Shown piece by piece: positions 49,994 through 59,187 of a DNA stretch of 64,000 nucleotides. The translations under genes and the position numbers were made by a program. The stretch comes from Hungatella sp. UBA3147 (GTDB taxonomy: Bacteria > Bacillota > Clostridia > Lachnospirales > Lachnospiraceae): positions 12,221 to 76,220 of the forward strand of contig DEYX01000078.1 of the NCBI GenBank assembly GCA_002365025.1. Direction: 5' to 3'. The notes under the pieces were generated by a model. The model was not told the origin of the DNA and made no database searches. It worked only from the letters and a program-made list of their open reading frames with translations. How positions within the stretch are numbered: position 1 is the first letter of the stretch; each line of letters starts with the position of its first letter.

Positions 49994-51639
49994 AGAAAGG
50001 ATGGAAGTTTGACTTCTGGTTTTGGGTAAAAGTGGTAGTGGTAGGCTTCATGCTGCTGTTTCTGATTTACCCTTTCTGTACCCTGATTACGCGAAGCTTC
50101 TTCTCCGGCAAGGTGGAAGGTTTTACCCTTGAGAACTACATCCGTTTTTTTTCGAAAAAGTATTATTATTCCTCTCTTGGGCGAAGCCTGTTCGTCTCCA
50201 TTGTCACCACGGCTACGACTTTGGCCGTAGGGGTGCCCATGGCCTATCTGATGTCCAGATACAATATTTTTGGAAAACGCTTTATCCATATATTCATCAT
50301 AATGAGCCTTATGAGCCCTCCGTTTATCGGCGCTTACAGCTGGATCATGCTGTTCGGGCGTGCTGGCTTTGTGACTCGGTTTTTTGAAAGCATCGGGATC
50401 TTTCTTCCAAGTATTTATGGGAAGCTGGGCATTATTCTTGTTTTTACTTTCAAGCTGTTTCCCTATGTGTACTTATATACATCAGGGGCAATGGGAAGCA
50501 TTGACTCAAGCCTTGAGGAGGCGGCGGAAAATCTGGGAAGCAACAAGCTTCGCAGGCTTTTGACCATCACCATACCGGTCATTCTGCCCTCTATCGCAGC
50601 GGGAGCCATTATGGTATTCATGACCAGCCTTGCAGACTTCGGTACGCCAATGCTCATCGGCGAAGGCTATATGGTTCTTCCCGTGTTAGTATACAACGAA
50701 TATATGAGTGAGATCGGCGGCAATGCTCATTTAGCCAGCGCCCTGTCCGTGATTGTGGTACTCTGCTCGACTACGGTGCTTTTGCTGCAGAAATATTTTG
50801 TGACCAGAAAAAATTATGTCATGACAGCCATGAGACCGCCTAAGGAAGAGCAGCTTCACGGTCTCAAACGCTTCCTGGTAACATTGCCGGTTATGCTGGT
50901 AACATTTATCGGCATCCTTCCACAGATCGTGGTGGTGGTCAGCAGCTTTATAAAGAGCGATTTTACAGGTTTCAAAAAAGGTTTCAGTATCGAAAGCTAT
51001 GTGACGATTTTTAACAGACTGTGGACCAATATCCGGAATACGTTCGTATTCTCTGCCACAGCCATTGTATTCATTATCATACTGGGCATGCTGATATCCT
51101 ACATCGTAGTGCGTCAGAAAGGGATAGCAGGACAGCTTATGGATCTTCTTATTATGTTCCCCTTTGTCATTCCGGGCGCGGTACTGGGCATCAGCCTGAT
51201 CGTGGCCTTCAATAAGCAGCCCATGATCCTTACGGGTACTGCCGCTATTATGATTATAGCTTTTGTAGTCAGGAAGCTGCCTTATACGGTACGGTCGGGC
51301 AGTGCGTTCCTGCAGCAGATGGACCCCAGTGTGGAAGAGGCCTCCATCAGTCTGGGCGTATCACCCATGAAAACCTTTGCCAAGGTGACGGCAAGGCTTA
51401 TGGCCCCGGGCATCCTGTCAGGTGCTATCTTAAGCTGGATCACCTGCATCAATGAGCTGTCCTCCAGCGTTATGCTTTATGGCGGCAAGACAAGTACCAT
51501 ATCCGTGGCCATTTATACGGAAGTTGTCCGGAACAGCTATGGTACTGCGGCGGCACTGGCTTCCATATTAACGGTCAGCACGGTCATCTCCCTGCTCATT
51601 TTCCTAAAGGTAAGCAAGGGAAAGGTTTCGGTTGTATAG
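49987..51639 (+). CDS. Fused two-domain ABC permease, AfuB-like
   Basis: A 550-residue membrane protein with about 12 helices. Two permease domains are fused, each with an EAA loop: EEAAENLGSNKLRRLLTITI near 180 and VEEASISLGVSPMKTFAKVT near 460. This layout is that of FbpB/AfuB-type permeases. ATG lies eight bases after AGGAGGTG. The next gene begins 64 bp later, so the sugar phosphomutase is probably part of the same unit. Confidence 0.9.
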   Translation: MVKKGWKFDFWFWVKVVVVGFMLLFLIYPFCTLITRSFFSGKVEGFTLENYIRFFSKKYYYSSLGRSLFVSIVTTATTLAVGVPMAYLMSRYNIFGKRFIHIFIIMSLMSPPFIGAYSWIMLFGRAGFVTRFFESIGIFLPSIYGKLGIILVFTFKLFPYVYLYTSGAMGSIDSSLEEAAENLGSNKLRRLLTITIPVILPSIAAGAIMVFMTSLADFGTPMLIGEGYMVLPVLVYNEYMSEIGGNAHLASALSVIVVLCSTTVLLLQKYFVTRKNYVMTAMRPPKEEQLHGLKRFLVTLPVMLVTFIGILPQIVVVVSSFIKSDFTGFKKGFSIESYVTIFNRLWTNIRNTFVFSATAIVFIIILGMLISYIVVRQKGIAGQLMDLLIMFPFVIPGAVLGISLIVAFNKQPMILTGTAAIMIIAFVVRKLPYTVRSGSAFLQQMDPSVEEASISLGVSPMKTFAKVTARLMAPGILSGAILSWITCINELSSSVMLYGGKTSTISVAIYTEVVRNSYGTAAALASILTVSTVISLLIFLKVSKGKVSVV

Positions 51640-51702
51640 TCCATCCAAAGTTTTCACAGGAAGGCTTTGGGCATTTTTAGAAAACATGGAGGGATACGAA
51701 GG

Positions 51703-53151
51703 ATGGTAACGTTTGGTACCGGTGGCTGGAGAGCCATTATTGGAGAAGATTTTACAAAGGAGAATATCCAGAAGCTGGCGCTTGCCGTCAGTCTTAAGAT
51801 GAAAGCGGAAAATGTAGAGGGAGAAGGAATTGTCATAGGATATGACAGACGTTTCCTTTCGAAAGAGGCGGTCATATGGGCCTGTGAGATATTTGGGAAT
51901 CAGGGAATCAAGGTGTATTTCGTAAACCGCAGTTCCCCAACCCCCCTCATCATGTTTTATGTAATGAAGCACCGGTTAAGCTACGGCATGATGGTAACGG
52001 CCAGCCATAATCCGGCCATATATAACGGGGTTAAGGTGTTCACCTACGGCGGGCGTGATGCGGATGAGATCCAGACCCAGGATATTGAAAGATATCTTTT
52101 AGAAGCGGAGCGGATCTATGAGCCAGACCATGAGGCGGCCGGACAGATGCCTCCAGCCTCTTATCTTGAGCTTGTAAAAAAAGGAGTGGTAGAGGAAATC
52201 AATCCTTTAAATGAGTATCTGGATAATATCATATCCGTCATTGATATGAATGCCATACGCTCCCGGGATTTCCGGGTTGCCATTGACCCCATGTACGGAG
52301 TGAGCCTTACAGCCTTAAGCACCATCCTTTCCGTTGCAAGGTGTACCATTGAAACCATCAATGACCAGCATGACACTTTGTTTGGCGGAAAGATGCCTGC
52401 GCCAACGGAGCAGACTCTGCGGAACTTACAGAATTATGTACTGGACCGGTACTGTGATATCGGGATCGCCACAGATGGAGATGCGGACAGACTGGGGGTC
52501 ATTGACGATCAGGGCCGTTATCTCCATGCCAACAACATACTGGTGATGCTGTATTATTATCTTCTGAAATACAAGGGCTGGAGGGGACCGGTGGTTCGAA
52601 GCCTTTCCACCACCCATGTTCTGGACCGGGTGGCGGAGAGCTTTGGGCAGAAATGTTACGAAGTTCCCGTAGGGTTTAAGTTTGTATCTGCAAAAATGCA
52701 GGAGACAGATGCCATCATCGGCGGAGAGTCCTCCGGCGGCCTGACGGTTAAGGGACATATTCATGGCAAGGATGGAATCTATGCCGCTTCCCTTCTGGTA
52801 GAAATGATGGCTGTATCAGGGAAAAAGCTGTCTGAGATTGCAGCAGATATCCGCAGAGAGTATGGGGCGATCCATATGGCGGAGCGGGATTACCGTTTTA
52901 CCAATGAGGAAAAGGAGAGAATCAACCAGATTCTCATGAGCGACCGGAAACTTCCAAAGATGCCTTTTGAAATTGACAAGATCTCATATATCGATGGATG
53001 TAAGGTCTACTTTAAAAACGGCGGCTGGGTGATTGCAAGATTCTCCGGAACAGAACCGTTGCTGCGGATCTTCTGTGAGATGGCAGCAGAGGCAGATTCT
53101 GTGAGCGTGTGCAGTTTGTTTGAGGAATATCTGGGACTGCAGGAAGGATAG
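51703..53151 (+). CDS. Phosphoglucomutase/phosphomannomutase family enzyme
   Basis: A 482-residue alpha-D-phosphohexomutase. ATG 51703 follows GGAGGG by nine bases; the upstream TTG is less likely. Active-site phosphoserine loop VTASHNPAIYNG near 98, metal loop DGDADRLGV near 258, sugar loop GGESSGGL near 339 and phosphate loop RFSGTEPLLRI near 446 are all intact. It interconverts hexose 1- and 6-phosphates. Its place behind an AfuABC-like importer suggests that the importer delivers a hexose phosphate. The terminator at 53222 ends the operon. Confidence 0.92.
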   Translation: MVTFGTGGWRAIIGEDFTKENIQKLALAVSLKMKAENVEGEGIVIGYDRRFLSKEAVIWACEIFGNQGIKVYFVNRSSPTPLIMFYVMKHRLSYGMMVTASHNPAIYNGVKVFTYGGRDADEIQTQDIERYLLEAERIYEPDHEAAGQMPPASYLELVKKGVVEEINPLNEYLDNIISVIDMNAIRSRDFRVAIDPMYGVSLTALSTILSVARCTIETINDQHDTLFGGKMPAPTEQTLRNLQNYVLDRYCDIGIATDGDADRLGVIDDQGRYLHANNILVMLYYYLLKYKGWRGPVVRSLSTTHVLDRVAESFGQKCYEVPVGFKFVSAKMQETDAIIGGESSGGLTVKGHIHGKDGIYAASLLVEMMAVSGKKLSEIAADIRREYGAIHMAERDYRFTNEEKERINQILMSDRKLPKMPFEIDKISYIDGCKVYFKNGGWVIARFSGTEPLLRIFCEMAAEADSVSVCSLFEEYLGLQEG

Positions 53152-53221
53152 GAAAAGGGGGAGGAGGAAGAGGAAGGGGCATGTTTGTGGGTTAGCTATC
53201 TCAATGGCGAAGGGCGTCTGG

Positions 53222-53261
53222 AACAGCCAACAGATGCCCAAGAGCGCCTGTTGGCTGTTTT
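53222..53261 (+). terminator. Terminator of the transporter-phosphomutase operon
   Basis: AACAGCCAACAG pairs perfectly with CTGTTGGCTGTT, followed by TT and an AT-rich run. Confidence 0.8.
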
Positions 53262-53358
53262 ATGCGTTATTATATATCTATGTTATAATTTTTTGCGATG
53301 CCACTCAAATATGTATCATGGAAGTGTTTTTAATTCTTTCCTACAAATTTAATTGAAA

Positions 53359-53925
53359 TTACTTTTTATATCCACACTTTGGACATACGCCATTTTCATT
53401 TAAGGCAATACCACACAATGGGCAACGGGCAATTTCATTTTTAGTCTCAAATTCTTCGGAAGCCGCATTAACGCCACTAGTAAATGTAATCTTTGCGATG
53501 TTCAGCTTATCTTTCAGCAGATCATAAACAATCTTGATCATACCTTCAACGGTCATGGTTTCTTTGGTTACAACTAACCGACATTCCGGATACGCTGTTG
53601 CAAGTTCAGTTCTGAAAGCGGGCCCTTTCATTTGATTGGTCGGCGCACCGTCTTTAATACCCTGTTTTTCGTAGACATCGAGGATTGCTGGCAGTAAAGG
53701 ATCGTCTTCCCTTAAAACTAAAGCATGGTCGAAGTTTTTCAGGACTTCCCATGCAGTCTTCTGAATTTCATTGCAAGGGAAAACCATATTGACTCCGGAA
53801 TTAACAGAATCTTCAACTTCAATAGTCAGGACACCGGTGTGACCGTGCAAATACTGTGCTTCTCCTTTGAACCCAAAGAATCTGTGTGCGTACTGCAGGT
53901 CTAATGTTGTAATACTTCTCATCAT
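53359..53925 (-). CDS. 6-pyruvoyl-tetrahydropterin synthase/QueD-like with zinc ribbon
   Basis: A 188-residue protein; ATG follows AAGGAGAAG. The core is the PTPS/QueD fold: TTLDLQYAHRFFGFKGEAQY, then LHGHTGVLTIEV with zinc His residues, and FDHALVL with the catalytic Asp-His. The C-terminus adds a zinc ribbon, CPLCGIALNENGVCPKCG, absent from normal QueD (about 120-140 residues). It could make 6-carboxytetrahydropterin for queuosine or another pterin. It lies 90 bp after the Fur-family gene in the same direction. Confidence 0.85.
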   Translation of the reverse strand: MMRSITTLDLQYAHRFFGFKGEAQYLHGHTGVLTIEVEDSVNSGVNMVFPCNEIQKTAWEVLKNFDHALVLREDDPLLPAILDVYEKQGIKDGAPTNQMKGPAFRTELATAYPECRLVVTKETMTVEGMIKIVYDLLKDKLNIAKITFTSGVNAASEEFETKNEIARCPLCGIALNENGVCPKCGYKK

Positions 53926-54015
53926 TCTTCTCCTTTATATTTTATATTTACGGGGTATTTTATTGCTCCCGTATGAGCACTGAATAACACCTTGCCGAGT
54001 TACCTAAAGCTATGC

Positions 54016-54402
54016 CTATGGATTACTTTTGCATTCCGAGCAGATACCCTTGAAAACGATATCGTGTCCGGTAAATACGAAACCATGGGTGTCCCTGATA
54101 GATTTCTCCATATCTGATATATATTCCATGTCCACGTCAAAAACACGGCCGCACTTTACACACTTTGCGTGATAATGATTGCCACAAAGATGGTCGAAAT
54201 GATCAGCCCCGCCTGGAATCTCTCTCTTTCGTATATCGCCCAGTTCGCAAAGCCGCTGCAGGTTTCGATACACTGTCCCTCTACTTATATTAGGGTGTTC
54301 CTTAACGACTTCATCATATATCTGGTCAGCGGTCGCATGACACCTAAGCTTATTTACGGCCTCAAGAACTAAAGCACATTGAATAGTATTTCGTCTAATC
54401 AT
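54016..54402 (-). CDS. Fur-family regulator, PerR-like
   Basis: A 128-residue metal-dependent regulator. The winged helix holds HATADQIYDEVVKEHPNISR, then GTVYRNLQRLCELGDI. The metal sites are HFDHLCGNHYHAKCVKCGRV, with HxH and CxxC, and CSEC near the C-terminus (structural zinc with the first CxxC). The pattern is closer to PerR than to Fur. It would repress peroxide or oxygen defence genes. The small QueD-like gene follows. Confidence 0.9.
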   Translation of the reverse strand: MIRRNTIQCALVLEAVNKLRCHATADQIYDEVVKEHPNISRGTVYRNLQRLCELGDIRKREIPGGADHFDHLCGNHYHAKCVKCGRVFDVDMEYISDMEKSIRDTHGFVFTGHDIVFKGICSECKSNP

Positions 54403-54464
54403 AAAGCTAACCTCATTATAGTATTTGTTACTAATTAGGATTATATATCAATAAGGACAATGTG

Positions 54465-54647
54465 TCAAGACATTCCAGAATACTTTTTATTTTCTTCCGT
54501 TTCATCCTGATTTAAATTTTGGATAAATCTCTCATATTGTTTCTTTGCATATCTGTGAATTTGAGGCATATCAACCACTTTCCATACAACTAAAGAAATA
54601 ACAATTAAAATTAACAACCCTAAAATAACTTGGACCACTACAGGCAT
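54465..54647 (-). CDS. 60-residue single-helix membrane protein
   Basis: A 60-residue protein; ATG lies 11 bases after GGAGG. It begins MPVVVQVILGLLILIVISLV, a membrane helix, followed by VWKVVDMPQIHRYAKKQYER and an acidic tail. Unknown family. It precedes the Fur-family gene by 62 bp on the same strand and may be co-transcribed. Confidence 0.6.
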   Translation of the reverse strand: MPVVVQVILGLLILIVISLVVWKVVDMPQIHRYAKKQYERFIQNLNQDETEENKKYSGMS

Positions 54648-55105
54648 ATTGCATTTAACCTCCTTTATAAGTAATATATTGACCTAATAATATAGCTTTC
54701 TATGCTGCCCTGCACCGGCAGTGTGTACTTTAAGTAATTCAAAGGGCGTTGAACAGGATATTCATAGCAACCCCGCAGAGCTAATTATTGTACTTAAACG
54801 TGCATTCTCCATACTTCTTATTACATTGAAATACATCTGTGCAACATTCGTTTTTGCATTTAATGCCCTCCTTTTATAAAATAATTTATACTGTTTCTCA
54901 TCATCTGGTACTATCAAAATTATACATTATCTTACTTGGATTTTCCCACAAAATCGGATATATTAATATCAAAATCGTATATTATAAGATGCGATCATGA
55001 TTTCTGTGCCCGAGATATTTCAGTTTTATCTGACTGTTTGGAGCAGACACATTGCAGATAAAATAGATCATATACAACAAATTCCGATCAATAGGTTTTG
55101 GCCAT
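54648..55105. other. Intergenic stretch with remnant of an AraC regulator start
   Basis: A segment at 54910-54985 is homologous to 56370-56445, the upstream region of the AraC gene at 56460. Eleven bases later an ATG at 54997 opens MISVPEIFQFYLTVWSRHIA, a counterpart of MFSALEVFSDLSER at 56460, but it soon leaves the family. On the minus strand near 54860 a Cys-rich frame (KCKNECCTDVFQCNKKYGEC) has GGAGGG but no usable start codon. Confidence 0.5.
54910..54985 (+). repeat. AraC-promoter repeat, copy A
   Basis: About 76 bp matching 56370-56445. It contains three related direct repeats: CAAAATTATACATT (54915), CAAAATCGGATATATT (54949) and CAAAATCGTATATT (54970). Such spaced repeats are typical AraC-type operators. 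Confidence 0.65.
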
Positions 55106-55148
55106 TAAAAAAGCAGATTCCCTGCAACTTTACTTGGAGGAAATCTGC
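55106..55148 (-). terminator. Terminator of the HAD phosphatase gene
   Basis: On the minus strand GCAGATT-T-CCTCC and GGGAATCTGC form a stem with a long loop, followed by TTTTTT. Confidence 0.7.
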
Positions 55149-55186
55149 AATCGCTTACTTTTTTAGGTAATCACACTTTTTACGCT

Positions 55187-56032
55187 TTAAACCAGACCTG
55201 TGATGTGTTTATATAGTGAAACGGCAATCCCATCGTCTTCATTAGACAACGTAATCTCATCCGCCACCTCTTTCAATTCATCCACCGCATTATCCATAGC
55301 CACACCAATCCCTGCATACTGAATCATAGTTTTATCGTTCTGACCGTCACCAAAAGCAATAATCTCATCCTGCTTATATCCCATAGGATTCAGTACTGCC
55401 TCCAGTGCTTTTGCCTTATCAATTCCCTGAGCTGTAAATTCAAAATAAAATGGAGCCGTAAACATACAACTTAATGTGTCTTTAAACGGTTCCATCATCT
55501 CCCGGTAATGCTCTTTCAGATAGATGGAATCCCCGGCTGTCAGAATCTTGTTGAGAGGATAGTCCACGAAAGCAGCCAGATCATCCATTTCGCACAAGTT
55601 ATACTTTCCGCCACGGGACTCATAATGAATGATGTTAATATCCTGTTCCCCATTTTTTATCATACAGTCATAAACATCGTTGACATACATATATTTTCCT
55701 TTGTCTATCATCGGCCGGACGTTAAAACCTTTCATATGTTCTAACACGGCTTTTCCCTGCTCTACAGTCATTGTTTCATTAAACAGCACCTCTCCGGTCT
55801 GGCAGTCTGTCACCCTTGACCCATTAAAAGAAACAAGCAGTCCGTGATGCCTGCCCATCTCCAGTTCGATTGCAAAATCACTCAGTCCGCTGTCAGGTCT
55901 TCCTGAAGCCAGGATTAATTTCACGCCGATTTCCTGTGCTTTTTTTAATGCGGCCTTTGTCTTCGGAGTAATCTCCTTTTTGTGATTAGTCAATGTGCCG
56001 TCTACATCCATAACGATAACTTTAATACTCAT
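55187..56032 (-). CDS. HAD hydrolase, Cof type
   Basis: A 281-residue phosphatase of the Cof subfamily. Motif I is VIVMDVDGTLTNHKKEITPK, motif II LILASGRPDSGL, motif III Lys in GIDKAKALEAVLN and motif IV AFGDGQNDKTMIQYAGIGVA. Such enzymes dephosphorylate sugar phosphates, FMN or PLP. ATG follows GGAAGGAG. It lies alone on the minus strand. Confidence 0.9.
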   Translation of the reverse strand: MSIKVIVMDVDGTLTNHKKEITPKTKAALKKAQEIGVKLILASGRPDSGLSDFAIELEMGRHHGLLVSFNGSRVTDCQTGEVLFNETMTVEQGKAVLEHMKGFNVRPMIDKGKYMYVNDVYDCMIKNGEQDINIIHYESRGGKYNLCEMDDLAAFVDYPLNKILTAGDSIYLKEHYREMMEPFKDTLSCMFTAPFYFEFTAQGIDKAKALEAVLNPMGYKQDEIIAFGDGQNDKTMIQYAGIGVAMDNAVDELKEVADEITLSNEDDGIAVSLYKHITGLV

Positions 56033-56369
56033 ATCTGTAACTCCTTCCCGGAATCAATCAGCTGTATTGATTCCGTTCCTTTCTATTATTTATTTTAAAT
56101 CTTACTCACTATAATAATATTCTTTTTCTCTACCTGAATCAGTTCCTCATCATCTTTATAAAACGTATTAATATTTCCGGTAATAACAAAGAAACCACAA
56201 AAAAGATAAGAAATATAGATAGAAAATATACAGACCACACTGAGAATATGCTGTATTGACTGTAGATCTTTTTTTCTAATATTGAGCAGTATGAATACTT
56301 ACTCCCTTTGACATTTCCATATAAAACAACGCCCTCTTTAGAAAAAAATCAAATAATCAGTAATATAAT
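56033..56369. other. Intergenic stretch with possible membrane-protein debris
   Basis: On the minus strand (56094-56270) a readable frame SVVCIFSIYISYLFCGFFVI, then TGNINTFYKDDEELIQVEKK ends at TAA but has no normal start. It looks like the tail of a lost membrane protein. Confidence 0.35.
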
Positions 56370-56445
56370 ACTATCAAAATTATACATTGTTTTTCTTGTA
56401 AATTCCCACAAAATCGTTTATATTATTATCAAAATCATTTATTTT
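56370..56445 (+). repeat. AraC-promoter repeat, copy B
   Basis: Homologous to 54910-54985; carries CAAAATTATACATT, CAAAATCGTTTATATT and CAAAATCATTTATT at the same spacing. It ends 14 bp before the ATG of the AraC gene. Confidence 0.65.
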
Positions 56446-56459
56446 TGTGAGGTATATTT

Positions 56460-57033
56460 ATGTTTTCTGCGCTTGAAGTATTTTCTGATTTATCAGAACG
56501 CTTATATTATAATATACCAGATTTTCCGCTCTATGTTTATAAAGGCACGCTTCATCAGTTTGACAGATATGCTGCCGCATGTCATTGGCATCCGGATTTG
56601 GAGTTTATTTTAGTGCTCGACGGGTCAATGGAATATTTTGTGAACGGACAGACTGTATATCTAAGTAAGGGAAACGGAATTTTCGTTAACAGGAAACGCC
56701 TGCATTACGGCTTTTCTGCCGATAATACTGACTGTTTGTATATCACAGTCCTTGTCCACCCTATACTTCTCGGTGAGAGCCTGCTTGCGGGTAAGGCCTG
56801 TCTGGACGAAAAATTCGGTTCAGATAATGAAGACTTTATATTCTAACAATTATTTGTTTCAATACCGTATCCAAAAAGGCCGTGAAATGCTGCGGGAAAC
56901 CAAAAGACCTATCTGTGAAATAGCAATTGCATGCGGTTTTCAAACTGCAAGCTATTTTTCCTATGTTTTTCGTAAAGAAATGGGCATCATACCCCAGGAC
57001 TTTCGTAAGCAATCCCAGAATTTTCCCCTGTAG
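56460..57033 (+). pseudogene. AraC-family regulator with internal deletion
   Basis: From ATG 56460 a cupin-like sensor domain is read (TLHQFDRYAAACHWHPDLEF, then ILVLDGSMEYFVNGQ and GNGIFVNRKRLHYGFSADN) until SDNEDFIF, then a stop at 56846. In another frame the end of the HTH domain follows: YLFQYRIQKGREMLRETKRP, ICEIAIACGFQTASYFSYVF and FRKEMGIIPQDFRK. The sensor-HTH linker and first HTH helices, about 100 residues, are missing. So this is one AraC gene broken by a deletion and frame change. Its promoter repeat is intact. Confidence 0.8.
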
Positions 57034-57144
57034 TAACAATAAACTCACAAAAACAGCAGGTGAGCACAATCACTCCTGATCCTTTTGTTAGAGCTTGGGT
57101 CAAAAAATGCTGTGCACCATCATTATTTTACTGCAGCCCCTCCT

Positions 57145-57990
57145 TTATAAAGTGTCAAAGCGGATATAGGTGCGGTCGTCAAAGCTGTCATTTCCCTTAA
57201 CTAGCCCCTTGGTACTCTTATTTTCCCGAAAGCAGAGGGGATCTTTTTGTATGAGCTCTTTAAGGGCGGCTTCGCTTTCAGCCAGAGTCTCTTTAAGGAC
57301 GGGATAACCGTCGCTTGCAAGGACTAACCGGGAGTGGGGAGGTACGGTATGGATGATGACACGATTTGAGTGAATGGGAAAACCGTTTAACACATCATAT
57401 CCATAGTCAGAGTCCTCATTGGCGAAAAGAAGCTGGCGGCGCAGGAGGGGAAGGATGTATTCCCTCCCGGTGTCATGGCTGGATAGTGACGCTTCTGTCC
57501 GGCCTGATAGAAGCTCTGTTTGAATATAAAGGCTTCTGACCTGGGAAAGCAGGCTGTCAATGGCTTTCACTTGCTGATGGTGGAGGCCGCCAATGAGACA
57601 TTGGCAGTCACCAAAGGCCCATACCTCCCTGCGGCTGATACTATACAGGATGAGAACTGCCTGCAGGCGTTCTTCAGGTCTATCCTCCAGGATGGAGCGG
57701 CGTGAGCGGCAGGCCCTGGCCAGGGATTCGTTTAAATAGTCCATGGCACCGGCGCCGTCTATACCGGAAGGCATGGTGCTTAAGGCATCAAGCAGCACCT
57801 CTTTTGCGTAGCATCCGCTGGTCATGTTTCCGGGACAGCCTCCCGGGCTTTCGGGCCAGGTAAGGTTTCCCTTGCTTGTAACTCCGTCGATTACTGCAAT
57901 AAAGTTCTCATTTACAAACAGTCCATCTTCGCACAGGCTGCTTCCGATGTGTTTGGGGATTATGGATTGTTCTATGATATGTACGGCCAT
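57145..57990 (-). CDS. PP2C-like phosphatase domain protein
   Basis: A 281-residue protein. ATG 57990 lies nine bases after GGAGG; a GTG three codons upstream overlaps that site. The N-terminus has SSLCEDGLFVNENFIAVIDG, then VTSKGN, with the Asp-Gly of PPM/PP2C phosphatases, followed by VWAFGDCQCLIGG, VLASDGYPVL and a final DDRTYIRF. These are the metal-binding Asp residues of the family. The protein is shorter and more divergent than typical PP2C. The target is unknown. Confidence 0.7.
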   Translation of the reverse strand: MAVHIIEQSIIPKHIGSSLCEDGLFVNENFIAVIDGVTSKGNLTWPESPGGCPGNMTSGCYAKEVLLDALSTMPSGIDGAGAMDYLNESLARACRSRRSILEDRPEERLQAVLILYSISRREVWAFGDCQCLIGGLHHQQVKAIDSLLSQVRSLYIQTELLSGRTEASLSSHDTGREYILPLLRRQLLFANEDSDYGYDVLNGFPIHSNRVIIHTVPPHSRLVLASDGYPVLKETLAESEAALKELIQKDPLCFRENKSTKGLVKGNDSFDDRTYIRFDTL

Positions 57991-58122
57991 GGCAGGCACC
58001 TCCGTTTGACTATTAGGTAAAGTTTACCATAAATATGGTCATCTGCCCATGGCAAAAAAAGCACTTTTTTGATATAATGGACAAAACGAAACATACTGCG
58101 GATAGGAGAGGAGGAAGTGTCT

Positions 58123-59187
58123 ATGAGACTTACTGACAGCACCAGGAAAAGATGGCCGGCGGTCTGCGCGCTGTCTCTTATTTGCTGCGTCCTGCTGTCT
58201 TCCTGCCGCCCGGAAACGGGGGAGCAGCCCATGAACTCTCAGGCGGATCTGGTGGTTTACTCGGTCCAGGAAAAGGGGATATGCGAACCTGTTATCAAGG
58301 AGTTTGAAGAACGTACAGGCCTTCATGTAAAGGTAGAAAACGGATCTTTGGAGGAACTGTTAAAAAAATTAGAGGATGGAAGCGGCCCATATGGTGATGA
58401 GGGGGAAGCATGGGATGTGGTATTTGGGGCAGGAATTGAGACCCTGGAAGAAAAAAAGGAATACTGGCAGGCTTATGAAAGCCCGGAAATCCCAACCATA
58501 GCCAGGGCGTTCCGATGTGAAGATTATAAGTGGACCAGCTTTTCCGTCTGCCCCTTAGTCATTATGTACAACACCAACGTGGTGACATACCGGGAGTTGC
58601 CTGCGGGATGGGCCAGCCTGTTGGAGCCAAGATGGAAAGGCAGGGTTGCTTTTGTTGATCCAGGTATGTCGGAAATCTATTCCTCAGCACTGGCTACGGC
58701 TGTCTATACGTATCGGGGAGAAGGAGACTATATGAAGCAGCTGGCAGATAACCTGGAATACGGAAGTCTTTCCAGCTTATCGGAGGTGAATTCCGGTATT
58801 TTGGATGGCAGGTATTCCCTGGGGGTCACCATAGAAGGGGCAGCCCAGGCGCTGCGCTTAAGAGGCGCAGATGTGGACTATATTTACCCGAAAGAAGGGA
58901 CCACGGTTCTGCCGGATGGTACTGCCATTGTAAACGGCTGTCCCCACCCGGAGGCGGCCAGACGTTTTCTGGATTTCACAGTCAGTAAGGATACACAGAG
59001 GATCCTTGTTTCGGATTTAAACAGGCGCTCCGTGCGGCTGGATGTGCCTCCTCTGCCAGGACTTTCCCCTGTCAACAGGCTTCCCATTATAGATATGGAT
59101 TTAAAGCGTCTTTCCCGGGAGAAAAAGGAAATCCAAAAGCAATGGAATAAGGTTCTGACTGTGTATAAAAGGAGGACTGGAGGATGA
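58123..59187 (+). CDS. Solute-binding lipoprotein of a three-component sensor, HptA-like
   Basis: A 354-residue lipoprotein. ATG 58123 lies eight bases after GAGGAGG; a GTG two codons upstream is too close to it. Lipobox VLLSSC (Cys near 26). The body matches the same binding-protein family as the product of 47682-48797 (LVVYSVQEKGICEPVIKEFE, WKGRVAFVDPGMSEIYSSAL, VDYIYPKEGTTVLPDGTAIV). It overlaps the histidine kinase gene by 4 bp and no permease is nearby, so it likely acts as a ligand sensor for the kinase, as staphylococcal HptA does for HptS. Confidence 0.8.
   Translation: MRLTDSTRKRWPAVCALSLICCVLLSSCRPETGEQPMNSQADLVVYSVQEKGICEPVIKEFEERTGLHVKVENGSLEELLKKLEDGSGPYGDEGEAWDVVFGAGIETLEEKKEYWQAYESPEIPTIARAFRCEDYKWTSFSVCPLVIMYNTNVVTYRELPAGWASLLEPRWKGRVAFVDPGMSEIYSSALATAVYTYRGEGDYMKQLADNLEYGSLSSLSEVNSGILDGRYSLGVTIEGAAQALRLRGADVDYIYPKEGTTVLPDGTAIVNGCPHPEAARRFLDFTVSKDTQRILVSDLNRRSVRLDVPPLPGLSPVNRLPIIDMDLKRLSREKKEIQKQWNKVLTVYKRRTGG

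Noticed and set aside
54780..54880. Minus-strand Cys-rich frame (KCKNECCTDVFQCNKKYGEC) after GGAGGG
   Set aside because: The only ATG after the ribosome site opens a different 12-codon frame; the Cys-rich frame has no ATG, GTG or TTG start. Mentioned in the region entry but not called as a gene.
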